A stretch of DNA of 64,000 nucleotides, taken from contig NC_020388.1 in NCBI RefSeq assembly GCF_000591055.1, positions 2,046,001 through 2,110,000 on the forward strand, read 5' to 3'. Position 1 is the first letter of the stretch, and every line of letters begins with the position of its first letter. The notes beneath the pieces were generated by a model. It saw nothing but the letters and a program-made list of their open reading frames with translations, did not search any database and was not told the origin of the DNA. Origin of the DNA: Natronomonas moolapensis 8.8.11 (GTDB lineage Archaea; Halobacteriota; Halobacteria; Halobacteriales; Haloarculaceae). The translations under genes were made by a program, and so were the position numbers. Of the stretch, positions 18,154 through 26,613 are shown in pieces.

Positions 18154-18246
18154 CGAACCAGTGTTCGCTCCGCTGTCGCCGCGTCCCCTTCGGAGACCCC
18201 GATCGGGAACCGCAATACCCAAACGACCGGGCGGGGACGGTACGGT

Positions 18247-19323
18247 ATGAAGCGGGCCGCCGTCGCCGCCGTCGCCACGCTCTCGCTCTTCGTGCTCGTC
18301 CAACTCGGTGCACTCGCGTTGGTCCAGCCGTTCATGGACGCCGGCTACCAGACCGTCGAGGACCCCTCCGATCCGACAAACAGCCTGCTGTACCTCGGTG
18401 CCATCCTCGTCGCTACGGTCGTGATGCTCGCGGCGATGCGCTTCGGCGTCGACCGGCTGCTACAGGGGCTCATCCTCTTTGCGGCGGTGTTTCTCTCGTT
18501 TTACGTGTTCACCGTCGTGATCCCGCCGGTGGTCACTGTCGCCGGGGGCAACGTCCCGGCGGTCGTCGCCGCGCTCGCGCTCGGTGTCGGGCTCGTGGCC
18601 TACCCCGAGTGGTACGTTATCGACGCCGCCGGAGTCGTGATGGGGGCCGGCGCAGCCGGGCTGTTCGGGATCAGCTTCGGGCTCCTGCCCGCGATCGTCC
18701 TGCTCGTCGTGCTCGCGGTGTACGATGCGATCTCCGTGTACGGCACCGAACACATGCTCACGCTCGCTTCGGGCGTGATGGACCTCAGTCTGCCCGTCGT
18801 GCTCGTGGTTCCGTTGACAGCGTCGTATTCGTTTCTGGAGGACAGCGGCCCGGAGACGCTCGACGACGGGGACAGCGACGACGGCGAGGGGAACGACGAC
18901 GGCGACGGGGACAGCGACGACGGCGAGGGGAACGACGACGGCGACGGGGACAGCGACGACGGCGACGGGGACAGCGACGATCCGGACGCTCCGGACGCCG
19001 AGGACCCCCTCGACCGGGACGCCTTCTTTATTGGTCTCGGCGACGCAGTCATCCCGACGATCCTCGTCGCCTCGGCCGCGTTCTTCAGGCCCGGGGGCGC
19101 GCCGCTTTTCGACGTCCCCGGCCTCGCGGTCACCCTCCCCGCGCTCGGCGCGATGGTCGGGACGCTCGCCGGGCTACTTGTCCTGTTGTGGATGGTGCTG
19201 AAGGGCCGCGCCCACGCCGGGTTGCCGCTGCTCAACGGCGGCGCGATCGCGGGATACCTCCTCGGGGCGGTGCTCGCGGGCGTCGCGCTGGTCGAGGCGG
19301 TCGGGGTCGCGCCTTATGTATAA
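18247..19323 (+). CDS. Presenilin-like A22 intramembrane aspartyl protease with acidic insert
   Basis: A 358-residue membrane protein with about nine hydrophobic segments. The two catalytic aspartates are in place: YD in LAVYDAISVY (residues 159-160) and GLGD (263-266). Between them, in the cytosolic loop, lies an Asp/Gly/Ser repeat (about 206-246) with a tandem 13-residue period; see the repeat entry. Archaeal homologues (PSH) cleave transmembrane helices. It follows gar1 by 93 bp on the same strand. The loop expansion is the only odd feature. Confidence 0.88.
   Translation: MKRAAVAAVATLSLFVLVQLGALALVQPFMDAGYQTVEDPSDPTNSLLYLGAILVATVVMLAAMRFGVDRLLQGLILFAAVFLSFYVFTVVIPPVVTVAGGNVPAVVAALALGVGLVAYPEWYVIDAAGVVMGAGAAGLFGISFGLLPAIVLLVVLAVYDAISVYGTEHMLTLASGVMDLSLPVVLVVPLTASYSFLEDSGPETLDDGDSDDGEGNDDGDGDSDDGEGNDDGDGDSDDGDGDSDDPDAPDAEDPLDRDAFFIGLGDAVIPTILVASAAFFRPGGAPLFDVPGLAVTLPALGAMVGTLAGLLVLLWMVLKGRAHAGLPLLNGGAIAGYLLGAVLAGVALVEAVGVAPYV
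18867..18986 (+). repeat. 39-bp coding tandem repeat (acidic loop)
   Basis: A 39-bp unit beginning GACGGGGACAGCGACGACGG is repeated about two and a half to three times in frame, giving the DGDSDDGEGNDD period in the presenilin-like protease. The last unit is shortened. Copies are nearly identical at the DNA level, so expansion looks recent and the copy number may vary between strains. Confidence 0.8.
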
Positions 19324-19432
19324 AGTATTTTAAAGGCTGTGTTTGACGTGGAGTATCTAGCCTTGCTGGTATCGGTGGACGGTGCCACTGATACTGACGG
19401 CCAAACGAACGGACACACGACGCAAAGCACGC

Positions 19433-19499
19433 CGTTCGACGGCGCGACCGGCGGCTCACTCGTGCGTCGGTGTCATGTGAGTTCGTCCATCAGTATGAG
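19433..19499 (+). repeat. 67-bp direct repeat, copy 1
   Basis: Begins CGTTCGACGGCGCGACCGGC and ends GTCCATCAGTATGAG. It aligns without gaps to 20996-21062 with about eight mismatches. Both copies flank the ornithine cyclodeaminase gene and the 336-bp element, and both touch element ends. Confidence 0.7.
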
Positions 19500-19510
19500 C
19501 GACGGCGCGT

Positions 19511-19555
19511 ATCCACGGCCTGAAGGCCGTAGTATTGCGCCTGTTCTGCGTATAA
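19511..19555 (+). mobile_element. Solo palindromic element end (type B)
   Basis: ACGGCC-TGAA-GGCCGT (19515-19530) followed by AGTATTGCGCCTGTTCTGCG and TATAA. The order hairpin, AGTATT, pyrimidine-rich tract, TATAA is the same as the right end of the elements at 20645-20980 and 63076-63412, and the spacing matches 24846-24900. No transposase is attached. Confidence 0.55.
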
Positions 19556-19575
19556 TCGCCCGATCCCCGCCCGTA

Positions 19576-20574
19576 TCACTCTCCCGTCAGCGCCTCGCTC
19601 GCCGGGGCGAACTCGATCGTCTCGCCGAGGCCCTCCGCCGTTGCGCGCTCGTAGAGCATCCACGCCGCGGCGACAGTCTCGATCCCCGTCCCGCCGCTGT
19701 CGAAGACGGTGACTTCGTCGGCCGAGGTTCTCCCGGGGCTGTGGCCGGCCACGACCTCCCCGAGTTCCGCGTGGACGTGGTCGTCGTCGACGGCCCCGGC
19801 CTCGCGGGCTGCGAGGAACGACCCGGCGTCCTGGAAGGCGCGCTCGCGGAGGTCGGGGACGTAGGTCGCCCCGGCGACCGTCGCCGCGTCGAGTTCCCGC
19901 TTACCGCGGTCGTACTGGCCCATCGCGGTAACGTGGACGCCCTCGTCGAGGTCGACGTCGCGGACGACCGGATCGGTCGCCGTCGTTGCCGTGAGGACGA
20001 CGTCGGCAGCGTCGGCGGCGGCGGCGGCGCTCTCGACCGCACGCACGTCGGCGGACAACCGGTCGTCGAACTCGGACGCGAAGGCGCGTCTGTGGTCGGC
20101 CGTCGGCGAGAACACGCGGACTGCCTCGAAGTCCCTGACCGTCGCCGCCGCTTTGAGTTGGCCCCTGGCCTGTGCGCCGGACCCGATCACGGCACACGTC
20201 CGGGCGTCCTCGCGGGCCAACTCGTCGACGCCGACCGCGCCCGTCGCCCCCGTTTTGAACGGGTTCATCGACGCGCCGTCCAAGAGCGCGAGCAGCTCCC
20301 CCGACTCGGCGTCGAAAAGCGGGAGCACGAAGTGGGCGTCGCGGTCGCCGAACCCCGCGGCGTAGGTGTACCCGCCCATCGCGCCGACCTCGGGCAGGAT
20401 CGCGAAGTAGCCGGTACACATTCCCGGCGGATCCGCCGAGACGAGTTTGCTCCGGGGCCGGGCCGCGCCGTCGTTGGCGTGGCTCCTGTACCCGTCTCTG
20501 ACCGCCGAGACGTAATCGGCTGGCGTCGCCAGCCCGGAGAGTTCGTCGCTTCGCAGGAACAGGACGTCCGTCAT
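19576..20574 (-). CDS. Ornithine cyclodeaminase / mu-crystallin family protein
   Basis: A 332-residue NAD(P)-binding protein. Blocks include FLRSDELSGLATPADYVSAV at the start, MNPFKTGATGAVGVDELARE, the dinucleotide motif VIGSGAQARGQLKAAATV, and TDPVVRDVDLDEGVHVTAMG. Family members include ornithine cyclodeaminase, alanine dehydrogenase and ketimine reductase; the substrate cannot be told here. Start at ATG 20574 fits the family. Its promoter side is 70 bp from the left end of a mobile element, which may have separated it from original upstream DNA. Confidence 0.85.
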   Translation of the reverse strand: MTDVLFLRSDELSGLATPADYVSAVRDGYRSHANDGAARPRSKLVSADPPGMCTGYFAILPEVGAMGGYTYAAGFGDRDAHFVLPLFDAESGELLALLDGASMNPFKTGATGAVGVDELAREDARTCAVIGSGAQARGQLKAAATVRDFEAVRVFSPTADHRRAFASEFDDRLSADVRAVESAAAAADAADVVLTATTATDPVVRDVDLDEGVHVTAMGQYDRGKRELDAATVAGATYVPDLRERAFQDAGSFLAAREAGAVDDDHVHAELGEVVAGHSPGRTSADEVTVFDSGGTGIETVAAAWMLYERATAEGLGETIEFAPASEALTGE

Positions 20575-20644
20575 ACTCGGCGTTGATGCGCGGACGACAT
20601 AACCGCTGTGGCGCCCCGGTGCCATCGGGTCAGCCGAGTAAGAC

Positions 20645-20980
20645 GTGACATCCTCCCGCGGGTAAAGGCGCGGGCCTCCCACCCGGTGTTGGCCGGGCAG
20701 GTCAATCCCGACGGTTGGGAGTCTACGGTTTGCTGGACAGTCAGCCAGTGGCTTTGCCACGAAGCCGTTACTCGTACCCCGGAGAGGGCTTCGAGGTACC
20801 TGATTGTTTAACGACTATCGGCGTGGTCGGCTTACTGTTTGTTTCCGGCTATGAGCCGTGGCGAACACCGAGTCAACCGCCAGTTCTCCACGCACGACGT
20901 ACGACACGATGGCTTGTAACGTAAATTGTCGGATTCATCTGGTGGCTAAAGCCACCAGTATTCTCCTCGAATCTCTATAA
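20645..20980 (+). mobile_element. Transposase-less IS200/IS605-like element (PATE-like), copy 1
   Basis: A 336-bp unit that starts GTGACATCCTCCCGCG with a hairpin (CGCGGGTAAAGGCGCG-type) and ends with GGTGGC-TAAA-GCCACC and AGTATTCTCC...CTCTATAA. It is closely similar along its full length to 63076-63412. It carries no transposase frame; the ends are subterminal palindromes of the kind recognised by single-strand IS200/IS605 transposases. Haloarchaeal elements of this build are known as palindrome-associated transposable elements. It must be moved in trans, if at all. Confidence 0.75.
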
Positions 20981-20995
20981 TTGGACGATCAATCC

Positions 20996-21062
20996 CGTTC
21001 GACGGAGCGACCGGCGGATCACTCGTGTGTCGGTGCCACGTGCTTTCGTCCATCAGTATCAG
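20996..21062 (+). repeat. 67-bp direct repeat, copy 2
   Basis: Second copy of the block at 19433-19499, starting 16 bp after the right end of the 336-bp element. About 59 of 67 positions match. The remaining DNA to 21250 holds no gene; one short hairpin (CACGAGCGC...CTCTCGTG) is visible near 21090-21110. Confidence 0.7.
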
Positions 21063-21250
21063 ACCCCGAAGAGTCCCGATGGGCTGCACGAGCGCGCCGC
21101 TCTCGTGAACGCTTCCGATCGAGGGTCGAACCCCGCCCCGCCGACACCGGGAGAATCACTCTTGAAACCGACTCGGCACCACGCCGGGGCGCCTCCTGTG
21201 AGAGAAACCCTCGCCGTTCACGACGAGGAAGGTGTCACCTTACTTCCGTA

Positions 21251-22120
21251 TCAGTAGAACTCGCGGACGAGGTCCATCGCGTCTTCGGGGGCGCCGTCGG
21301 GAATCTCGGTCATGGGTTCTTCGACGCCCTCGCGTGTCTCGTAGCCGACCGAACTCTCGTTTTGGTAGATGACGCCCTGGTACTCCTTGTCGCGGTCGAG
21401 AATGAGATCCTTGGCGTCGTCGTAGTCGGTGCGGTCGTGATCGAAGTCGTCGTCGCCGACGTCGACGATCGCATCCCGGAAGTAATCGTAGGTGTCGACG
21501 TCGTTGAACGTCACGCACGGCGAGTAGACGTTCACGAAGCCGAAGCCGTCGTGTTCGATGGCCTCCTGGACGATCTCGGCGTGGCGCTGGGAGTCCGACG
21601 AAAACGACTGGGCGATGAAGGTGCCGCCCGATGCGAGCGCGAGTGCGAGGGGGTTGACGGGCTGTTGGTTCGTCCCGTCCGGGGAGGTCGAGGTCTCGAA
21701 ATCCTCCCGAGAGGTCGGGGAGAACTGCCCTTTGGTCAGCCCGTAGATGCGGTTGTCCATGACGACGTATGTCATGTCGACGTTTCGCCGGACCGCGTGG
21801 ACGAAGTGGCCGGCGCCGATGGAGTAACCGTCGCCGTCGCCGCCGGCGACCATCACCTCGAGGTCGGGGTTGGCGATTTTCACGCCGGTCCCGACGGGCA
21901 GGGCGCGACCGTGAACACCGTGCAGCGCGTAGCTGTGCATGTAGGTGCCGATCTTTCCCGAGCAGCCGATGCCAGCGACCACGAACGTGTTGTCGGGATC
22001 GTTGCCGGTCTCGGCCAGCGCTTTCATCATGCCGTTCATCGTCCCGAAATCACCGCAGCCGGGACACCACGTCGGTTGCTTGTCGGATTTGAACTCGGTG
22101 AATCGAACGTTGGAACTCAT
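21251..22120 (-). CDS. korB: 2-oxoacid:ferredoxin oxidoreductase beta subunit (KorB/PorB type)
   Basis: A 289-residue TPP-binding subunit. Features are FKSDKQPTWCPGCGDFG near the N terminus, GIGCSGKIGTYMHSYALHGVHGRALPVGTG split by the usual active-site loop, and the TPP motif GGDGDGYSIGAGHFVHAVRR ... MDNRIYGLTKGQFSPTS. It would decarboxylate a 2-oxoacid to acyl-CoA with ferredoxin reduction, but needs the alpha/gamma subunit. In haloarchaea that gene lies directly upstream. Here a zinc-ribbon gene overlaps its start by four bases instead, and no alpha subunit is in the window. C-terminal residues after ~220 are acidic and variable. Confidence 0.9.
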   Translation of the reverse strand: MSSNVRFTEFKSDKQPTWCPGCGDFGTMNGMMKALAETGNDPDNTFVVAGIGCSGKIGTYMHSYALHGVHGRALPVGTGVKIANPDLEVMVAGGDGDGYSIGAGHFVHAVRRNVDMTYVVMDNRIYGLTKGQFSPTSREDFETSTSPDGTNQQPVNPLALALASGGTFIAQSFSSDSQRHAEIVQEAIEHDGFGFVNVYSPCVTFNDVDTYDYFRDAIVDVGDDDFDHDRTDYDDAKDLILDRDKEYQGVIYQNESSVGYETREGVEEPMTEIPDGAPEDAMDLVREFY

Positions 22121-22512
22121 CTATTCGTTTCCGGGGAGTCTTTCGAGGTAGGTTCGAGCTCGTCGATGCCGAGCTGTGCTAATGCGGTCGTGATCTTGGT
22201 CCCAATATCGAACGGCGGCTGGCTCCTATTGAGAACGCCGGTGATTCGGGTTCCCTCGATTTCGACTTCGACGAGCTTTCCGACCGCGTTGTGTGCTGCG
22301 ATCTTGAGCTCGAAGGCTCGGCCCCGCTCGTCGAGCGCCCGGACCCGGACTTTTTGTAGTCCGTTTGAACTTTCCCAGTTCGACCAGTCATCGACAGTCA
22401 GTTCTCCGGCTGGCGGCACACACGAGGAGCCGCACGCGGGACATCGACCCAGATGCGGATCTGATCCGATATACTCGTACTCCGTGTCACACCGATAACA
22501 TTGCAGGGACAT
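22117..22512 (-). CDS. Zinc-ribbon protein of unknown function, coupled to korB
   Basis: A 131-residue protein with two CxxC pairs, CYRCDTEYEY and CPACGSSCVPP, forming a zinc ribbon in the first 35 residues. The rest is a beta-rich domain (KVRVRALDERGRAFELKIAA, KLVEVEIEGTRITGVL) and an acidic tail. Its TGA overlaps the korB ATG (ATGA), so the two are translationally coupled. I do not recognise the family. A role in assembling or electron-coupling the oxidoreductase is possible but only inferred from the overlap. Confidence 0.7.
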   Translation of the reverse strand: MSLQCYRCDTEYEYIGSDPHLGRCPACGSSCVPPAGELTVDDWSNWESSNGLQKVRVRALDERGRAFELKIAAHNAVGKLVEVEIEGTRITGVLNRSQPPFDIGTKITTALAQLGIDELEPTSKDSPETNR

Positions 22513-22703
22513 TACTATGCAGGCTCGCCTCGCGACCTGATCTCGTCGGCCCTCGTTTTCACCGCTTTCTCGCGGCGAGTTACCGGTCGACGCCGGGAGC
22601 AGCGGCTGTGCGCCGGCGAAGTGCGGATAGCCGTGGTCAAAAGCTCACTACGCCGGCCAGTTGCTGGCAATACCCGTTGTGCGAGATCATACATCGTTGG
22701 AAC

Positions 22704-24131
22704 TTACCCGAGTGAGCCCTCCATTTCGAGCTCGATGAGCCGGTTGAGTTCGACCGCATACTCGATGGGCAACTCCTCGGTGATCGGCTCGATAAACCCG
22801 GCGACGATCATCTGTTTGGCGTCGTCGTCGTCCAGCCCCCGCGATTGGAGATAGAACACGTCCTCGTCGCCGATCTTCCCGACCGTCGCCTCGTGGGCGA
22901 CGTCGACTTTCGACTCTTCGATCTCCATGTACGGCATCGTGTCCGACGTCGACTCGTTGTCGAACATCAACGCGTCACACTCGACGGACGTCGAGGCGTC
23001 CTCGGCGCCGTCGGCGATGTGGACGAGCCCGCGGTAGTTCGTCCGGCCGCCGTCCTTCGAAATCGACTTCGACTCGATTGTCGATTTCGTGTTCGGCGCG
23101 TTGTGATACACCTTCGCGCCCGTGTCGATGTTCTGTCCGTCGCCCGCAAACGCGATGGTAATGTGGTTGTCGGTCGCGCCCGGCCCCTTCAGAATCGTCG
23201 AGGGGTACAGCATCGTCGCTTTCGACCCCATCGATCCCGACACCCACTCCATCGTGGCGTCTTTTTCCGCGATGGCGCGTTTCGTGTTCAGGTTGTAGGT
23301 GTTTTTCGACCAGTTTTGCACCGTCGAGTACTGGACGTGGGCGCCCTCCTTGACGAACACTTCGACGCCACCCGAGTGGAGGTTGAACGCGGAGTATTTC
23401 GGCGCCGAACAGCCCTCGATGTAGTGGACTTCGGAGTTCTCCTCGGCGATGATGAGGGTGTGTTCGAACTGGCCCATGCCTTCGGAGTTCATCCGGAAGT
23501 ACGCCTGCACCGGCATGTTGACGGTCGTGTCCTCGGGGATGTAGACGAAGGAGCCGCCGGACCAGATGGCGCCGTGGAGTGCGGCGAATTTGTTGTCGCT
23601 CGGGGGGACGCATTTGGTCATGAAGTACTCTCGGACGATCTCTTCGTGTTCTTGGACGGCTTTGTCCATGTCACAGAAGATGACGCCTTTGTCCTCCCAG
23701 CGTTCCTGCATGTTCTGGTAGACGATTTCGGATTCGTACTGGGCGCCGACGCCGGAGAGGGCGTTCTTTTCGGCTTCGGGGATGCCCAGTTTGTCGAAGG
23801 TGTCTTGGATCTCCTCGGGGAGGTCTTCCCAGTTGTCGGCGCCGCCGCGGGCCTCGATGTCGGGTCGGATGTAGGGGACGATTTCGTCGATATCGACTTC
23901 GCTGAGGTCGGGCTGGCCGGGCCAGTCGGTCGGCATCGGCATTTCCTGGAACTGCTCGAGGGCGCGGAGGCGCCGGTCGAGCATCCATTCGGGTTCGTTT
24001 TTGTCCTCGGAGATGACGCGGACGGTTTCCTCGGTGAGGCCTTTCGCAGTTTCGAAGGCCGAGGATTCTTCTTTTTTGAATTCGAATCGGGCTTCGGTGT
24101 CGGTCTCTTGCAGGTGTTCTTCGGAACTCAT
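22704..24131 (-). CDS. sufB: Fe-S cluster assembly scaffold SufB
   Basis: A 475-residue protein of full SufB length: EPEWMLDRRLRALEQF, then IFCDMDKAVQEHEEIVREYF, the beta-helix core with FNLHSGGVEVFVKEGAHVQY, and the C-terminal EESKVDVAHEATVGKIGDED with the conserved acid/His pair. SufB with SufC and SufD makes Fe-S clusters. Neither sufC nor sufD is in the window, though they normally flank sufB. Start at ATG 24131; a TATA box lies ~25 bp upstream, so it has its own promoter. The upstream DNA is an AT-rich, element-scarred island. Confidence 0.95.
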   Translation of the reverse strand: MSSEEHLQETDTEARFEFKKEESSAFETAKGLTEETVRVISEDKNEPEWMLDRRLRALEQFQEMPMPTDWPGQPDLSEVDIDEIVPYIRPDIEARGGADNWEDLPEEIQDTFDKLGIPEAEKNALSGVGAQYESEIVYQNMQERWEDKGVIFCDMDKAVQEHEEIVREYFMTKCVPPSDNKFAALHGAIWSGGSFVYIPEDTTVNMPVQAYFRMNSEGMGQFEHTLIIAEENSEVHYIEGCSAPKYSAFNLHSGGVEVFVKEGAHVQYSTVQNWSKNTYNLNTKRAIAEKDATMEWVSGSMGSKATMLYPSTILKGPGATDNHITIAFAGDGQNIDTGAKVYHNAPNTKSTIESKSISKDGGRTNYRGLVHIADGAEDASTSVECDALMFDNESTSDTMPYMEIEESKVDVAHEATVGKIGDEDVFYLQSRGLDDDDAKQMIVAGFIEPITEELPIEYAVELNRLIELEMEGSLG

Positions 24132-24404
24132 CAAATATATTTTGCACTATAGTAATAAAAAGCTGTGGGACAGGAATGGGAGCGTATAACTACAAAAGGT
24201 TTCGCTCATCACATCTTGTGGAATAATGCAGTTACTTTTCATCGAGATCACGGACAGCATACGGCGCGTACACGTATTATTTCAAATATTTCCCACCTAT
24301 TTATATATGTATATTAACACGCTAACGCGTTCACCTATTGAGCACCAACAAGAGTGCGACCATGGATGAGTTCAATACTTATCGATAACATAATATAATA
24401 TACT
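24132..24404. other. AT-rich island with the sufB promoter
   Basis: The sufB TATA box (TTTTTATTA on the minus strand) is at 24153-24162. Beyond it the DNA is far richer in A+T than the rest of the window, with runs such as TATTTATATATGTATATTAA near 24297-24316. No open frame with coding bias is present. The composition suggests foreign or decayed DNA. Confidence 0.6.
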
Positions 24405-24900
24405 CTGCGGGGTAAGCCGCCCTACCCTACTTTGCTCGGTCTGACGACCTCGCTCGCTGAGGGCAGGGCTTTCGCGTAGACTCCCGTTCTACGCCTCGGA
24501 TGAGGCGGGAAGGTTGTGCTCTCTACTCACGTTCAGCGTCCCGCGACTCAAGCGCACGTCTACGGGTGCGCCTCCGTCGTCTGCGTTTTGCCGACGTTGA
24601 CGAGACGCGGAGCGTCTCGTTCGCCCACCAGAAATCGGAGATTTCTGGGGACGACAGAGATACTGCAAACCGGTGTTCTTCGAGGCATTATAGATCTCAT
24701 TACTCGGAAGGTTTTAATTTTCAAGCAGGTTAGTTATATATTCGGTACCGTACGCCTGACGTGCTCTCGCCGTCGCAAACACCGGGCCAACTGCCAGTTC
24801 TCCGCACACAAAAATTGATGCGGACAGACGGCCGGTCGAGCGCACCGCGCGTATCCCACGACTGAACTCGTGGGGTTCGCGCCTGCGTCACAGTATATAA
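24405..24900 (+). mobile_element. Decayed IS605/IS1341-like element (type B)
   Basis: No transposase frame survives. Several hairpins remain: GAGACGC-GGA-GCGTCTC (24600-24616) and CAGAAATC-GGA-GATTTCTG (24629-24647). The segment near 24775-24810 (CAAACACCGGGCCAACTGCC) matches the interior of the two 336-bp elements. It ends with CCCACGA-CTGAA-TCGTGGG-like palindrome and GCGCCTGCGTC...TATAA, resembling 19511-19555. Best read as a deleted element related to the others. The next gene starts about 190 bp further on. Confidence 0.5.
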
Positions 24901-25086
24901 ATGCCGCCGGGAGACGTTCGACGGGGCCGTCCATTTATAAAAGAACTCCTGGGAAGTATCTGCCGATGCCCGGTGCGGCGGGAGTTGATCGGTGCGGTCA
25001 CACCGTTGGGGGCGTCGGCGAGCGGTGCGAACGGGCGTACAGATGCGTTCCCGGCGCTTCGGCGTCGCTCGATCCGATCCGGCGAG

Positions 25087-25371
25087 CTAGTGGTCGTGAC
25101 CGGTCAACTCGCCGTACGTCGCGCCGAAGCGGTCCTCGAACAGATCCATCGTCGTCTCCTCGATCTCCCGATACTGCTCGGTGTCGCCGCCTTCGGCGTG
25201 ATGAACCGTCGCGTGGATGCGCTGGGCACACGAAAAGAGCGCGAGGTCGCCGACGATCTCTGGGTCGGTCTCCTCGTCCTCGCGCATGAGGTCAAGCATC
25301 TCGCTCGGCAGCGTTACCTCGTCGGCCTCGCCGTCGCCTTCGATCCGCATCGTGACTGTCTCGTCTGGCAT
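25087..25371 (-). CDS. Small conserved haloarchaeal protein (DUF7545-like)
   Basis: A 94-residue acidic protein: a short beta lead (MPDETVTMRIEGDGEADEVT), then a helical part (LPSEMLDLMREDEETDPEIV) and two further helices. It resembles a conserved family of unknown function in haloarchaea. It sits 99 bp downstream of trxB on the same strand. No catalytic motif is evident. Confidence 0.7.
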   Translation of the reverse strand: MPDETVTMRIEGDGEADEVTLPSEMLDLMREDEETDPEIVGDLALFSCAQRIHATVHHAEGGDTEQYREIEETTMDLFEDRFGATYGELTGHDH

Positions 25372-25470
25372 ATGTCAGCTTCCGGACGGCGACAGAAGGC
25401 CCTTCCGGTGTCGCGTGTCGGTCCCGCCACCGGGGCGGTATCAGCGTCGGACACGCCTGCCTCCGGTCGA

Positions 25471-26511
25471 TCAGTCGTCCGCCGCGGCGGGGTCGGCCGC
25501 CGCCTCGCCCTCCCGTTCGATGTCCTCGAGGTAGGTGTCGGCATCGATGGCGGCCTTCGATCCCATTCCGCCTGCGGTGATGGCCTGCTGGTAGTGGAAA
25601 TCGACCACGTCGCCCGCCCCGAAGATACCCTCGACGCCCGTCCGGGTCTGGCTGCCGCCCGACCCACCGAGCGTCTCGATGTAGCCGGCCTCGTCCAACT
25701 CGACGCCGGTGCCCTCGAGGTAGCCGGTGTTCGGCGTGTGGCCGATCGCCATGAACACCGCGCCGACGTCCATCTCGAATCGCTCGGTGTCGGGGTCGTC
25801 GAGTTTCTCCGTGGGGTGGCCCTCCGGGTTTCGCGCGAGCGTCACCGACTCGACGCCCGCCTCGGCGGAGCCCTCGATCTCGAGCAGTTCGGTGTTGATC
25901 AACACCTCGATGTCGCCGTCGGCCTCGTGTTCGCGGACCCGATCGATCCAGTAGTCCTCCGCGCGGAACTCCTCGCGGCGGTGGACGACGTAGACGGTGT
26001 CGGCGAACTTCGTGAGGAACGTCGCCTCCTCGCAGGCCGCGTCGCCGCCGCCGACGACGATCATGTCCTCGCCGCGGAAGAAGGCCCCGTCGCAGGTCGC
26101 ACACGTCGAGACGCCGTAGCCCATGAGTTCGTCCTCGCCGGGCACGCCGAGCGTCCGGGCGGACGCGCCCGAGGCCGCGATGAGCGCGTCGGCGGTGTAG
26201 ACGGTGCCGTCCCGGAGTTCGATCCGGTGGGGAGTTCCCGGATCGACGTCGACGATGACGCCGGTGTCGATCTCAGCGCCGAACTGCTCGGCTTGGGCTT
26301 TCATGTCGTTTATCAGTTCCGGCCCGCCGATCCCCTCGGGGAAGCCGGGGTAGTTGGCGACGTCGGTGGTCAGCGTGAGCTGGCCGCCGGGTTCGGGGCC
26401 TTCGAGCACCAGCGGGTCGTTATTCGAACGCGCGGCGTAGATCGCCGCCGACAGCCCCGCAATCCCGGAGCCAGCGACGACGAGGCGTCGGTGTTCTGTG
26501 TCGTCTGTCAT
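25471..26511 (-). CDS. trxB: Thioredoxin-disulfide reductase
   Basis: A 346-residue flavoprotein with FAD motif VVAGSGIAGLSAAIYAAR, GGQLTLTTDVANYPGFPEG, redox-active CATC (C137-C140) and a second dinucleotide motif VVGGGDAACEEATFL, then GAVFMAIGHTPNTG and GIFGAGDV. It reduces thioredoxin. The C terminus is extended by an acidic Ala/Asp tail. The NADP-binding motif lacks the paired arginines of bacterial TrxB in that loop except HRREEFRA, so NADPH use is likely. Confidence 0.92.
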   Translation of the reverse strand: MTDDTEHRRLVVAGSGIAGLSAAIYAARSNNDPLVLEGPEPGGQLTLTTDVANYPGFPEGIGGPELINDMKAQAEQFGAEIDTGVIVDVDPGTPHRIELRDGTVYTADALIAASGASARTLGVPGEDELMGYGVSTCATCDGAFFRGEDMIVVGGGDAACEEATFLTKFADTVYVVHRREEFRAEDYWIDRVREHEADGDIEVLINTELLEIEGSAEAGVESVTLARNPEGHPTEKLDDPDTERFEMDVGAVFMAIGHTPNTGYLEGTGVELDEAGYIETLGGSGGSQTRTGVEGIFGAGDVVDFHYQQAITAGGMGSKAAIDADTYLEDIEREGEAAADPAAADD

Positions 26512-26613
26512 GTCGGTGTGTAGCTTGTCGTCAGGTATGTAGCTTGTGTTGGTTTCCCCGATCGGCTCGGAACCGGGTGCCGCCGGGGCGACGGTCCAAC
26601 GGTCGCGTGGGCG

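Larger units (their letters stand above)
19324..19575. other. Intergenic remnant region with a repeated 67-bp block
   Basis: No gene. An AT-rich stretch just after the protease stop (TATAAAGTATTTTAAAGG) may be a terminator or relic promoter. It then holds a 67-bp block (19433-19499) repeated at 20996-21062 and a palindromic element end (19511-19555). Confidence 0.5.

Noticed and set aside
18867-18986. Possible CRISPR-like repeat
   Set aside because: Repeats are adjacent, in frame and encode an acidic loop; there are no spacers.
22845-24152. 435-codon plus-strand frame opposite sufB
   Set aside because: Shadow of sufB; repeated Val/Asp/Gly/Phe composition is the reverse complement of sufB codons.
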